From: Verrucomicrobiaceae bacterium
GTDB lineage: Bacteria; Verrucomicrobiota; Verrucomicrobiia; Verrucomicrobiales; Akkermansiaceae
Length of the DNA stretch: 64,000 bases
Direction: 5' to 3'
NCBI GenBank assembly: GCA_027484055.1
Contig: JAIXQH010000044.1
Location: forward strand, 332,325 to 396,324
Made by a program: the position numbers and the translations under genes. Shown piece after piece: positions 47,493 to 58,600 of the stretch. Under the pieces are notes generated by a model. It searched no databases and was not told the DNA's origin. It was given only the letters and a program-made list of their open reading frames with translations. Each line of letters opens with the position of its first letter. Position 1 is the first letter of the stretch.

Positions 47493-48611
47493 ATGAAAAA
47501 CACCTCCTCGTTTTGTTTTCTGTTTTCCGCGCTGCTGGGCCTTATTGCCCTGCTGGCCGTTTCCACTCTCCAAGCGGCCCCCGTCACTATCGAAAACGGC
47601 ACCGTCTGGAAGGACACCGACGGTAATGAAATTCTCTGCCAAGGCGGCAGTATCTATCAAGAAGATGGTACCTTTTATTGGGTCGGTCAGGAAATGTATA
47701 AAGATTCCGAGCGTTACGGCATCCGGTGCTATTCGTCCACAGACCTGAAAAACTGGACCAATCGGGGTTATATACTCACGGTTGGCCAGGGTCCGGGCTT
47801 TGAACCGGGCAAAAAATGGATGGGACGGCCCAGTCTGATCAGAAACCCAGTCACCAAGAAATACGTTCTGGTTTTGGGCTTGGACAAGGAAATCGCCTTC
47901 GCGGTAAGCGATACCATCTATGGCAAGAACTACACCTTGAAAGGCACCACACCGGTGGTCAAAGGTTCCCATTTGTGCGATCAAGCCACGGTCCAGTTCG
48001 GGGCTGATGCCTATTTGATATTGGTCCATCGGGGAAATGAAGAAATCAGCATATTCAAGCTCAATCCGGCCAGTTACCTCAAGGTGGACAGCGTCGTTTA
48101 CACCGGATTCAACGACGGCGGAATCGAGGCACCTTACATTATCCAAAAGGACGGCAAATATCTATGGTTCGGGTCCTGCCTGGCCGAATGGAAGGGTTCA
48201 CCCACACTCTACGCGGTTGCCGATTCCCTGGCCGGTCCCTGGGCCTTTCAACGGGTTCCAATCACCCCAAAACCAGTAACATTGAAAAAGTACAATCATG
48301 GCTATCTGGTGCCGACCAAGGGAGATGACGGCAAGGTTACTTTTAAAGGTTTCCCGATCTATCAAGGTGATGATTCCTATGACTCCCAACTCGACTTTAT
48401 CATACCGGTTACGGGCAGCGAGGGAACGACTTATATGTATTGCGGTGATCGGTGGAGCAATCGCAAGGGATTCGGCACGGGTAAATATGTTTGGCTGCCG
48501 CTATCTTGGGAGGGCGACGTCCCCACAATGCATTTATTGAAATCATGGACCATCGACACAGCTACCGGCAAATGGTCCGCCGCACCGGTTGGTGAGACAA
48601 ATAAGAAATAA
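47493..48611 (+). CDS. GH43 family glycosidase, secreted
   Basis: NGTVWKDTDGNEILCQGGSIYQEDGTFYWVGQE..IRCYSSTDLKNWTNRGYIL; GIEAPYIIQKDGKYLWFGSCL. Confidence 0.8.
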   Translation: MKNTSSFCFLFSALLGLIALLAVSTLQAAPVTIENGTVWKDTDGNEILCQGGSIYQEDGTFYWVGQEMYKDSERYGIRCYSSTDLKNWTNRGYILTVGQGPGFEPGKKWMGRPSLIRNPVTKKYVLVLGLDKEIAFAVSDTIYGKNYTLKGTTPVVKGSHLCDQATVQFGADAYLILVHRGNEEISIFKLNPASYLKVDSVVYTGFNDGGIEAPYIIQKDGKYLWFGSCLAEWKGSPTLYAVADSLAGPWAFQRVPITPKPVTLKKYNHGYLVPTKGDDGKVTFKGFPIYQGDDSYDSQLDFIIPVTGSEGTTYMYCGDRWSNRKGFGTGKYVWLPLSWEGDVPTMHLLKSWTIDTATGKWSAAPVGETNKK

Positions 48612-48628
48612 CTCTAAACACCGGGAAA

Positions 48629-50536
48629 ATGAGATTTTATGAATTGATAAGCGCTGGGTTGTGTTCGGGTCTGCTTTTGGCGGCCACCGCAGGTCGTGGA
48701 GTAGCGGCGGAGCCTGCGGCGCAAGCGCTGAACGGCCCGGATTGGAAGTTGCCCTATTCGGCTGCGGAGAAAGAGGCCAAGGCCACAGGTAAACCCATGC
48801 TGGTTTTCGTTGGGGACCCGCAAGCCTGTTCCGGGTGCAGAGAGTTTCTCAAAACCGTCTGTGCGGACCCCGAATTTATCGCGTTTACGAAAGACGCTCT
48901 TCTTTGCACCCAGTTGATCGGGGACCGCAATGACTCGAAGGAGGAGAAGTCGAAAAAGGGCCACGCGATTGAATCCTTCAATATACCGGCATCGCATGCG
49001 GTCATTATCACGAATCCCGACGGCAAGCGCATCGGCGAACTCTCCACCACGCCGGTATCGATCGGCCAATTCAAAAAGGACATCCAGGCGTTTATCGCCA
49101 AATCCCGTCCCGAGGGACGCTTGAAATACACGGAGGTTGAATTGTTGGACAAAGAGTTTACCCCGTCGAAAACCTATAAAACCGAGCCGCCAAAGTTTTC
49201 GCCGGAGCCGCTCAAGGGTCGATATATCAATTTCCTGACCGCTGTCCGTGTCCACGCTTGGGAAAACACCCGGGCGCGCACCCACGGCACCTGGATGGAA
49301 CGGAACAAACACACGCCCGCCATCGCCCTAAAGATGCGCAAGGCACTGGCCGAAGGCTTCCCCGGAGCGCGCATCACTTGGGGTTGGTCGTGGGCCGCGT
49401 TGAACGATATGTCTCCCAACTATGTGGAGCTGCGCAAGCTGATGAGCCAGTTCCACAAAGAATATGGCGATGAGATGACCTTTTGGCCGGGAGTCTATTT
49501 TGCGGATAAATTCAACACGGTGGAGCAGGCCAAGAAAGATCTCCACGAAGGGCTTGAACTCATTACCAAAATGGTGGGTGACGGCTATCGGCCCAAGTCG
49601 GTGCTCGCCGGCCACATGTCGGTTGAAAGCATGAAATACCTGGCCAAATACGAAGGTATCCACACGGTGCAAGGCCAGATCTGGAGTCAGTTCGACGTGG
49701 ACGGACAGGACGGCGATGGCGGTATCATTTATCCCTATTATCCGTCGAAGGAGCACTTTCTAAAACCTGCCCAAGGCCCCCGCGGTGGCGATGATTTTGT
49801 GGATATGGTCAACATTGACGGCTGGACAGTGGACTTCTTCGCCGCCCGCAAACGGGGCACCGGCAATGATTATAACAGCCGGGTGGGAATCGGTCCCATC
49901 GAGACCTACACCTACTACGGCAAGGAAATGGGACTGCGGCAAATGCTTTACACCACCGATGTCCACTTCAACGAAAAGGCTGTCTCGGATAATGGTTATG
50001 GTTTTCTGACCGTGAACTGGGAACTTTCGCTCTTTGAGTGGATCGACCCGCAATACCTCGTCAGGTGGCTCACCACCATCCGCACAAAATATCCAGACAC
50101 GCAGATGCTGACGATGGGAGATTTTGGCGACTTATGGCGCAAACACAACCCCGACAACAGCCGCATCAATCTTAAATTTGTGCAACGCGGCCACGACATG
50201 CCCAAGGAATATGAAGGGAAAAAAGTCACCCAGCACCCCCCGATTTTCCGTCCAGAGATGGAGATTCGTTGGTATTTTAACAAAGACTTCCGCTTTGCGA
50301 CTATTCAGAATTGGCAGGAAAACGGACCGAAGCTGGTGATGGATTACACGCGCTACAATCAGCCCTATAAAGAGCCCAGCGGTAATGTGATCGAGCGCCA
50401 TTGGGATATTCTGGATATCATCAACCAGAAGGAATCCCGTCCGCAGGACAAATATAAACCCTTCACCGAACTCCCCGCCGAAGAGCAGGCGAAGGTTCTA
50501 AAATGGTATCCTGAGCTGAAGAATCTGAAGCCCTGA
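48629..50536 (+). CDS. Thioredoxin-fold N-terminal domain (CSGC) fused to an uncharacterised C-terminal domain
   Basis: EAKATGKPMLVFVGDPQACSGCREFLKTV..NIPASHAVIITNPDGKRIGEL; C-terminal part with ITWGWSWAALNDMSPNYVELRKL..FWPGVYFADKFNTVEQAKKDL..GFLTVNWELSLFEWIDPQYLVRWL has no family I can assign with certainty. Confidence 0.65.
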   Translation: MRFYELISAGLCSGLLLAATAGRGVAAEPAAQALNGPDWKLPYSAAEKEAKATGKPMLVFVGDPQACSGCREFLKTVCADPEFIAFTKDALLCTQLIGDRNDSKEEKSKKGHAIESFNIPASHAVIITNPDGKRIGELSTTPVSIGQFKKDIQAFIAKSRPEGRLKYTEVELLDKEFTPSKTYKTEPPKFSPEPLKGRYINFLTAVRVHAWENTRARTHGTWMERNKHTPAIALKMRKALAEGFPGARITWGWSWAALNDMSPNYVELRKLMSQFHKEYGDEMTFWPGVYFADKFNTVEQAKKDLHEGLELITKMVGDGYRPKSVLAGHMSVESMKYLAKYEGIHTVQGQIWSQFDVDGQDGDGGIIYPYYPSKEHFLKPAQGPRGGDDFVDMVNIDGWTVDFFAARKRGTGNDYNSRVGIGPIETYTYYGKEMGLRQMLYTTDVHFNEKAVSDNGYGFLTVNWELSLFEWIDPQYLVRWLTTIRTKYPDTQMLTMGDFGDLWRKHNPDNSRINLKFVQRGHDMPKEYEGKKVTQHPPIFRPEMEIRWYFNKDFRFATIQNWQENGPKLVMDYTRYNQPYKEPSGNVIERHWDILDIINQKESRPQDKYKPFTELPAEEQAKVLKWYPELKNLKP

Positions 50537-50578
50537 GCTCCTGTTCCCTTTAATCCATCAACTTCGAAATGCTAAATC

Positions 50579-53071
50579 ATGAAAAGCTCACTCGTTAACC
50601 ACCTTTTCGTATTCAGTCTGTTTGCCATATCAACTGTCAGCGCCGCAGTGGAAGTCTATCGTGATCCCAAAGCGTCGGCGGAAGCGCGGACCGAAGATCT
50701 GATCCAACGAATGACCCTGGAGGAGAAACTGGATTACCTCGGCGGCTTTGAAGCTTTTTGCATCAGACAGATACAACGGCTGGGCATTCCGCGTATCAGG
50801 ATGTCCGATGGTCCAGTCGGAGTGCATCCTGATGGGGGGCAAAGCACTGCGTATCCGGCCAGCATTTGCGTGGCCGCCAGTTGGAACCGGGAATTGGCCC
50901 GCCAGACGGGTATCGCCTTGGGGCGCGACAGCCGCGCCCGGGGTGTTCATATTCTGTTGGCGCCCGGGGTGAATATGTATCGGAATCCCCGCTCTGGCCG
51001 CAACTTCGAGTATGCGGGCGAGGATCCGTTCCTGGCCGGAGCAACCGCAACAAATCTGATTCAGGGGCTTCAGTCCCAAGGCGTGCTCGGCACAATCAAG
51101 CATTTGGTCGGCAACGAACAGGAGACCCAGCGACTCGCAGGGAGTTCGGAGATTGATGAGCGGACCTTGCGGGAAATCTACCTGCCCGCTTTCAAAGCAG
51201 CCATCCAAGAGGGCAAGGTCGGTTGCGTGATGAACGCCTATAACAAAGTAAATGGCGTCCATTGCACCGAGAACGCGTTCCTTAATATACAAATCCTGCG
51301 CAAGGAATGGGGCTTTACCGGAATAGTCATGTCGGATTGGAACGCCACGCACGATGCCGTCGGGGCGGCCAATGGGGGGCTCGATTTGGAGATGCCGGAA
51401 GGCAAATTTATGAACCGCCAGAAGTTGCTGCCAGCTATTCAGGACGGACGTGTTGCTCAGGCGACGATCGACGACAAGGTCCGCCACATTTTGCGGACGA
51501 TCATTGCCGCCGGGTTTCTGGACCGGCCCCAGCAACTGAAAGACATTCCGAAGGATGACCCGACCAGTGCGCAAGTTGCTCTGGAGGCGGCACATCAGGG
51601 GATTGTGCTCCTGCAAAACAAAAATAATCTCCTGCCGCTCGATCTCGCCAAGGTGAAGTCTGTCGCCGTCATCGGGCCAAATTCTCACCCCGCTATCTTC
51701 GGTGGCAGCGGGAGTTCATTCACCGAGCCCTACCATGCCGTCAGCGTGCTCGACGGCATCCGGCAGGTGAATCCCAGCCTGACGGTGACCTCAAGCGGTG
51801 CTCCCGTAGAAATGGACGCGCTTCTGAAATCTTCCACCTTCGAAGGCCCGATTAGCTTGGAGTTGTTTGATAATATGGAGCTAAAGGGCGAGCCGGTGAC
51901 TGTCCGCACCGTGGATCAAATCCTGCTGGAACCAAAGGGTAAACCCGTGGCTGATGGTCTGAGCGCCTCGAATTATTCAGCCCGCTGGACCAGCCGGATC
52001 AAGCCGACTGTTTCCGGCACGCATCTGTTTGCCTGCCACACTTTTTTTGGGATACGCGTTATCCTGGACGGCAAAACCATTCTCGACGATTGGAAAGTCT
52101 ATGACTTGGCGCCAAATGTGAAAGTTGAGCTGGAGGCAGGCAAAACTTACGAACTGCAGGTCGAGAGCCGCCATAATCACCCCCACGCTGTCGCCAAGTT
52201 TGGGTGGGGTATTGCGCCTATCGACCCAATCACAGCCGCGAAACAAGCCGATGTGGCCGTGGTTTGCGTGGGTTTTAACAAGCGAGACTATGAGGGAGAA
52301 GCCCAAGACCGCTCGTTTGCGCTACCGAAGGCGCAAGTGGAACTTATCAAGAATGTAGCTGCCGCCAATCCCCGCACGATTGTAATCCTGAACGCCGGTG
52401 GTGGCGTGGACTGGCAAGGCTGGCTGGACAAGGTTCCGGCCGTTCTGCACGCATGGTATCCCGGTCAGGAAGGGGGTCGTGCCGTTGCCGACATCCTGTT
52501 CGGCGCGGTCAACCCGTCCGGCAAACTCCCGGTCACTTTTGAGAAACGCGTGGAGGATAATCCGTCCTTCCCGTTTTATCTGCGCGCGGAGGATCTGAAG
52601 GAGAAAAAGGCGGTTTATGGGGAGGGGATTTTCGTCGGATACCGGGGTTACGACCAAAACAACATAGAGCCGCAGTTCTGTTTCGGGCACGGGCTCTCCT
52701 ACACCACCTTTGAGTATTCGGATCTGAAGATTACGCCATCAACGATCAGCGAAGGCCAGGCGGTGAAGGTATCTTTTGCCGTTCGCAACACCGGGAGACG
52801 CGCGGGTGCGGAGGTGGCGCAGCTGTATATAAACGACGAGAAATCCAGTGTGCCGCGGCCGCCGCAGGAGCTAAAGGGCTTTGAGCGCATCGAACTCCAA
52901 CCGGGTGAGCAGAAACGCGTCACCATCACGCTAGGCTCCGAAGCGATGGCCTTCTTTGATCCCGTGGCGAAGCAATGGACGGTTGAGCCCGGTATGTTCA
53001 ACGTGCGAGTAGGGGCGTCTTCCCGCGATCTCCGGCTCAAGGGCAGCTTTACCTGCACGGGTGGGAAGTGA
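50579..53071 (+). CDS. GH3 beta-glucosidase-like enzyme with PA14 and C-terminal Fn3-like domains
   Basis: RIRMSDGPVGVH; KGFTGIVMSDWNATHD-type nucleophile motif; PA14-like insertion YSARWTSRIKPTVSGTHLFACHTFFGIRVILDGKTILDDW; HGLSYTTFEYSDL. Confidence 0.93.
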   Translation: MKSSLVNHLFVFSLFAISTVSAAVEVYRDPKASAEARTEDLIQRMTLEEKLDYLGGFEAFCIRQIQRLGIPRIRMSDGPVGVHPDGGQSTAYPASICVAASWNRELARQTGIALGRDSRARGVHILLAPGVNMYRNPRSGRNFEYAGEDPFLAGATATNLIQGLQSQGVLGTIKHLVGNEQETQRLAGSSEIDERTLREIYLPAFKAAIQEGKVGCVMNAYNKVNGVHCTENAFLNIQILRKEWGFTGIVMSDWNATHDAVGAANGGLDLEMPEGKFMNRQKLLPAIQDGRVAQATIDDKVRHILRTIIAAGFLDRPQQLKDIPKDDPTSAQVALEAAHQGIVLLQNKNNLLPLDLAKVKSVAVIGPNSHPAIFGGSGSSFTEPYHAVSVLDGIRQVNPSLTVTSSGAPVEMDALLKSSTFEGPISLELFDNMELKGEPVTVRTVDQILLEPKGKPVADGLSASNYSARWTSRIKPTVSGTHLFACHTFFGIRVILDGKTILDDWKVYDLAPNVKVELEAGKTYELQVESRHNHPHAVAKFGWGIAPIDPITAAKQADVAVVCVGFNKRDYEGEAQDRSFALPKAQVELIKNVAAANPRTIVILNAGGGVDWQGWLDKVPAVLHAWYPGQEGGRAVADILFGAVNPSGKLPVTFEKRVEDNPSFPFYLRAEDLKEKKAVYGEGIFVGYRGYDQNNIEPQFCFGHGLSYTTFEYSDLKITPSTISEGQAVKVSFAVRNTGRRAGAEVAQLYINDEKSSVPRPPQELKGFERIELQPGEQKRVTITLGSEAMAFFDPVAKQWTVEPGMFNVRVGASSRDLRLKGSFTCTGGK

Positions 53072-53110
53072 TGTTGAAAAACAACCATCAATAACGAAGG
53101 AACTCTCACG

Positions 53111-55528
53111 ATGAAAATCTCCCACTTCAGACATTTAGTATTGTTGGGCCTGCTAGCCCTATCAAGCGCCCATGCGGCGGACCCCACCATCCCGCTCGAC
53201 GGGAAGGACACTGGCCGGGTTTTCGACGGCATCGGCTCCTTGAGCGCCGGGGCCAGCTCGCGGCTCCTGATCGACTACCCGGAGCCGCAGCGCAGCGAAA
53301 TCCTCGACTTTTTATTCAAGCCCAATTTCGGCGCGGCCTTGCAAATCAACAAGGTCGAGATCGGCGGCGATATGAACTCCACCGACGGCTCCGAGCCGAG
53401 CCACATGCGCACCCGCGACGACGAAAACTATAACCGTGGCTACGAATGGTGGCTGATGGTCGAATCGAAAAAGCGCAACCCCCGGATCAAGCTGCACGGC
53501 CTGCAATGGGGCGCACCCCACTGGATCAACCCCACCGGCAAAGACATTTGGACGAAAGATAATATCACCTTTCTGATCAACTGGGTGAAAGGGGCCAAAA
53601 CCCACCATAACCTGACCATTGATTACATGGGCGGCTGGAATGAAAATGAGGGCAATCCGGACTGGTTCGTCGATTTCCGAAAAGCCCTCGATGCAGCCGA
53701 CCTTAAGCATGTTCAAGTCGTCGCCGATGATGGGTTTAAATGGAAGGCGGCGAGCGTAATGGCAGCCCATCCCGAGTATGCGGCTGCGGTGCAGGTGATC
53801 GGCTCGCATTATCCGGATTTCCTGACTGGCAAAGACGCGGATGAGAATCTGGTCGAAGCCCTGAAAACCGGAAAGCCGCTGTGGGGCAGTGAGATCGGCA
53901 CCAGCCATTATCACGACGGCGCGCCCCGCTTGATCAAACAATTCAATCGCGGCTATATTGATAGTAAAATGACCGCCTTTATCAACTGGTCCACCGTCTG
54001 GTCGGTGTTAAGCGAAAGTCCCTTTGCCGGCTGTGGCTTGATGCTGGCGAATACCCCCTGGACCGGACATTACGAAGTGGGCAAACAAATCTGGGCGACC
54101 GCCCACACCACCCAGTTTGCCCAGCCAGGCTGGCAGTATCTGGATCGGGCCTGCGGTTATTTTAACGGAGAGTCCTGGCGCGGCAGTTATGTGACCCTCG
54201 TCTCGCCTAATAAAAAAGATTATAGTGTGGTCGTGGAAACCCTCGACGCCCGCGAACCCCGCACCGCGACCTTCACCGTGACCGGCGGGCTCTCCACCGG
54301 CAAAGTCCAGGTTTGGAAAACCAATATCCGGTCCAAAAAAACCGAGGATTGGTTTATCAAACAAGCCAGCCTCACCGTGAAAGACGGCAGCTTCACCGCC
54401 ACCTTTGAACCCGGCTGCCTCTACACGCTGACCACCACCACCGGGCAGACCAAGGGCATGACCACGCCTCCCACCGAAACGCTGCTCGCCCTTCCCTATT
54501 CGGACGATTTTCAAAGCTACGCGGTCGGGGCGACCCCCAAATACTTCAGCGACCAGCACGGCAACTTTGAAATCGTCGCAGCGGGCGGTGGACGCCAAGG
54601 CAAGAGCCTGCAACAGATGGTGACCGCCAAGCCGGTCGTCTGGGGGGCCGGCGATGCCTCCCCGGCCAGCTTCATCGGCGATCCGCTGTGGAAAAATTAT
54701 CAAGTGAGCTGCGACGTCTTCTTGGACCAACCCGGCTACGTATCTCTCATGGGCCGCATTGAAGATAATAAAGGCATGAACGGTCGGCGAGGCTACCACT
54801 TCGGCATGAACGAGAAAGGCGAATGGTCGCTCAGCATCGATATGAACAAGGAGCCTTGGTATAAAAAGCTGGCCTCCGGTGTCGTGCCCGACGCCAAAGG
54901 CAAATGGCACAAACTCAGCGTGAGCTTCCTCGACAGCACGATCAGCGCCTCGATCAACGGCGTGGTGGTGGTCGATAAGATAGTGGATACCAACTATAGA
55001 AGCGGGATGGTCGGCCTGCAATCGGGCCGGTGGCACACCCCGCAGTATATGAACTTCAGTGTGGTTCCGCTCGGTGACGATCCGTATGTCAGGACCATCG
55101 ACAACCTCGCCAAGACGGGGGCCAAGGTCATCGACCGCAGTTCCCAAGACCCAAAGTATCCCGCGGACCTGGCGATCGACGGCAACCCGGACACCCTCTG
55201 GCACACCGTCTGGACGCCTACGCCCGCGCCGTTGCCCCATTATATAACGATTGATTTTGGCAAAACCCGCACGCTCCACGGTCTCAACCTCACTTCCCGA
55301 CAGGATCAATCCAGTTCGCGGGTGGCGGACTGCGAGGTGTATGTGAGCGCTGACGCCAATCAATGGGGCACGCCTGCCGCGAGCACGAAACTCAACAACG
55401 AAGCGACCCCTCGCACGGTCCGCTTCTCTGCGCCTGCGAGGGGACGTTATATGAAGATTATCATCAAATCCACCCACACCAAAGAAAGCCCGAACGCCGC
55501 CTTCGCCGAAATCGGGATAATCGAGTGA
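53111..55528 (+). CDS. GH59 galactocerebrosidase-like beta-galactosidase with C-terminal F5/8C domain
   Basis: RVFDGIGSLSAGASSRLLIDYPEPQRSEILDFLFKPNFGAALQINKVEIGGDMNSTDGSEPSHM; GGWNENEG; GKPLWGSEIGTSHYHDGAPRL; C-term YPADLAIDGNPDTLWHTVW..LPHYITIDFGKTRTLHGL. Confidence 0.9.
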   Translation: MKISHFRHLVLLGLLALSSAHAADPTIPLDGKDTGRVFDGIGSLSAGASSRLLIDYPEPQRSEILDFLFKPNFGAALQINKVEIGGDMNSTDGSEPSHMRTRDDENYNRGYEWWLMVESKKRNPRIKLHGLQWGAPHWINPTGKDIWTKDNITFLINWVKGAKTHHNLTIDYMGGWNENEGNPDWFVDFRKALDAADLKHVQVVADDGFKWKAASVMAAHPEYAAAVQVIGSHYPDFLTGKDADENLVEALKTGKPLWGSEIGTSHYHDGAPRLIKQFNRGYIDSKMTAFINWSTVWSVLSESPFAGCGLMLANTPWTGHYEVGKQIWATAHTTQFAQPGWQYLDRACGYFNGESWRGSYVTLVSPNKKDYSVVVETLDAREPRTATFTVTGGLSTGKVQVWKTNIRSKKTEDWFIKQASLTVKDGSFTATFEPGCLYTLTTTTGQTKGMTTPPTETLLALPYSDDFQSYAVGATPKYFSDQHGNFEIVAAGGGRQGKSLQQMVTAKPVVWGAGDASPASFIGDPLWKNYQVSCDVFLDQPGYVSLMGRIEDNKGMNGRRGYHFGMNEKGEWSLSIDMNKEPWYKKLASGVVPDAKGKWHKLSVSFLDSTISASINGVVVVDKIVDTNYRSGMVGLQSGRWHTPQYMNFSVVPLGDDPYVRTIDNLAKTGAKVIDRSSQDPKYPADLAIDGNPDTLWHTVWTPTPAPLPHYITIDFGKTRTLHGLNLTSRQDQSSSRVADCEVYVSADANQWGTPAASTKLNNEATPRTVRFSAPARGRYMKIIIKSTHTKESPNAAFAEIGIIE

Positions 55529-55538
55529 CGGGCGCGCG

Positions 55539-55579
55539 CCGGCTAGGGTAGGTCGTATGCCTACCCCAGCCGTAGCCGG
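55539..55579. terminator. Nested inverted repeat hairpin between GH59 and GH2 genes (function uncertain)
   Basis: CCGGCTA (55539-55545)/TAGCCGG (55573-55579) enclosing GGGTAGG (55546-55552)/CCTACCC (55560-55566); no T-run follows immediately. Confidence 0.5.
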
Positions 55580-55637
55580 AGGCCCGCCGCGCTATCCTGA
55601 TAATACATTATAAAAGCCAAAACTAGCCTTAAAAACC

Positions 55638-58600
55638 ATGAACCCCCCATTGTTCCCCGTATTCGCCGACCTGCGCCGCGTGTTTATAAAAACCGTGATA
55701 ATCGTGAGTGCCCTGCTCGGCATTCCCGCCGGTGCGGCGGAGCGCCCTTCGCCCTCGGTGCCCGTCTCTCTGGCAGGAGCTTGGCGGTTCCAATTCGATC
55801 CTCAAAACGCCGGCATCAAAGACCAGTGGTTCACTAAATCCTTGGACGGCAAGATCGACCTGCCCAACACCACCAGCACCGCCGGGCTCGGCGCTGAAAA
55901 CACCGGGGTGGATAAAAGCATGCTGACCTCGCTGCGTCCGTATGTCGGCCCCGCGTGGTATCAACGCGACATCGAAATCCCCGCCGCGTGGGCCGGACGC
56001 CCGGTCGTCCTGCATCTGGAGCGCGTGCTCTGGCGCAGCATGGTTTGGGTAAATGACAAACCCATCGAGCAACCGGTGGATTTCCTTAGCGTGCCCCATA
56101 ATCACGACTTGGGCGTGCTGTCCCCCGGACGACACACCCTCACGGTGCGCATTGATAACCGCCAGATCCATAATGTGAGAGGCCATCATTATAACGAGGG
56201 CATGCAAACCCTCTGGAACGGCATCGTCGGGCAAATCGAACTCCGCCCGCGCCCGGTCATCTCGCTCGCCCGGTTTTTCCCTTCCTATAAAAACGGCACC
56301 GTGGGCGTGGAGGTGACCGCCACCACCCCCGACGACATGGTTGTGACGATCCGCCACAAGACCACCGGCAAAGTCGCCGCCCAAGCCACTCTGCCGGTGT
56401 CGGGTCGGCAGGAAGTAAAACTCAAGGAGCAGCCGCTGCCTTGGGATGAATTTACGCCGAATTTATACACTGCTGAAATTGCGCTGGGCGGGGATACTTA
56501 CCGCGCCGACATCGGTTTCCGGGATCTGGGAACGACGGAACGCCACCTCACGATAAACGGTCGGCCGTTCTTTTATCGCAGCAGTCAAGACGGTTGCCTC
56601 TTTCCGCTCACCGGTCATCCGCCGACGGATGTCGCCAGCTGGAAGCGCATCCTGAAAATATACAAAGATCACGGCCTGAATAGTGTTCGCTTTCATTCCT
56701 GGACTCCGCCTGAAGCAGCCTTCACTGCGGCCGATGAACTCGGCCTCTACCTGCAATCCGAGCTATTCCACTGCCAGTTGGATTCCTCGGCCGCTCTGAT
56801 CGCGTTTGCCAAAGCCGAGATGCGCGCCGCTCTGGATCAGTATGGCAATCATCCCTCGATGTGTCTGGTACTTTACGGTAACGAACTCTCCGGCGACCTC
56901 ACCAAGCTCGCCGATTGGCTGCGAGCCGACCGCGTTTATGATCCGCGCCACCTTTACAGCATATCCGCCGGACACCGGATCGCGGGAGCGGAGGACTTTT
57001 CCGAATTCGGCGCGAAAATGAATTGGCAGACGCCGCACACCGATTGGGACTTTTCGCGCTATTTCACCCGGCCGGCGTCGCCCGATTTGCCCCCCAAAAC
57101 CGATGAGCTCGGCCAGCCGGCCAAATCCATCCGCTGGGAGTCCAGTGCGCTCCATCCTGAGACTACCCACGAAATGGGCCAGCCGGCCACCCATCCGGAT
57201 TGGCGCGAACTGGCCAAATACACCGGCGTGCTCAAACCGCGTCAATTGGAGGCGCTCCGCGAGGCAGCCCGACAGGCCGGAGTCGAGGAACAATCGGCCC
57301 ACTTCCAACGCGCGTCTGGCAACCTCAACCGCATCAATTATAAATTTGATATAGAGGGCCTGCTGCGGACTCCGGAAAGCGCCGGTTACGGTCTGCTCGA
57401 CATGCACGATTATCCCGGCCAAAGCGGGGCACTGGTCGGCTGGCTTGATTCGTTCTATGATGAAAAAGGCTTTCTCAGCGCGGAGACCTTCCGGCACTAC
57501 GGCGGGGCGACGGTGCCCCTCGTGCGCCTGCCCCGGTTTGTATTTGCCAGCGGGGACAAATTGAACGCCAAGGCGGAAATCGCGCACTACGGCAATGCGC
57601 CGCTAAAAAACGTCGTCCCGCGCTGGACCCTGCGCAACGCGACGGGCGGCACCGTCGCCACCGGCACGCTCGCCGCCCTCGACGTGCCCTTGGGCGGGGT
57701 GACCCGCTTCGGCGAGTTTTCCCCCGAGCTCTCGACCGCCTCGCCGCGCGGTGAACAACTCACGCTGGAGCTGGCAATTGCGGACTTTACCAACACTTGG
57801 GACCTGTGGGTATTCCCCAAAGAACCCGCGCCGACCGCACCGGCGGACGTCCTGATTGCGACCCGGGTCGAGGATGCGCTGGTGGCGCTCCGCAAGGGGG
57901 GCAAGGTGCTGCTGGTGGCGGACAAACTCGGTCGCAAAGGCGACAGCAATTATGCCTCGTTCAAGCCGCCGTTCTGGTCGGTCGTCTTTGTCGGGCCGCG
58001 AGGCTCCATGGTTTCAGGCACGGTGATCCAGGATCAACATCCCGCGCTGGCCCTCTTCCCGACCAAGGACGTGATGGATTGGCAGTGGCAACCGCTCTGC
58101 TCCGACGCGCGGGAATACGTGGAAAAACCCTCCAACGCGTATCGCGATACCACCGGCGGCAACGATGCCCGCGGTTTCGATCTCAAGGGTTTTCCGGCCG
58201 ACTACCGCCCCATCGTCCAGCCGGTTCCTGATTTTCATTTTCCCAAGAAAATCGGCACCGTGTTTGAAGTAAGCACCCGCACGGGCGGCAAACTATTGAT
58301 CAGCGGTTATAATCTATTGGCCGACCAGGTGGTCGCGCGCCAACTGAAGCGCAGCCTGCTGGCTTACATGGCGACCGACCGTTTCGCCCCGACGCATCCG
58401 GTGGACGAGGAATGGCTGGCCAAGACCTTCCGCGATCCCGACGCGCCGGTGGTGATGCCCGCCGGCTTTGAGAACGCGATTATATATGTCAAAGCGGGCG
58501 GCCGCCACCCGACCGGCAACGGCAATGTAAATTGGAGCGCCAAAGAAGACTCGTTCGCACCGCCGGATGCGTCCGTTTACACCGTGAAGGGGGCCGGCAC

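Noticed and set aside
54008-55477. 489-aa minus-strand ORF
   Set aside because: Antisense to GH59.
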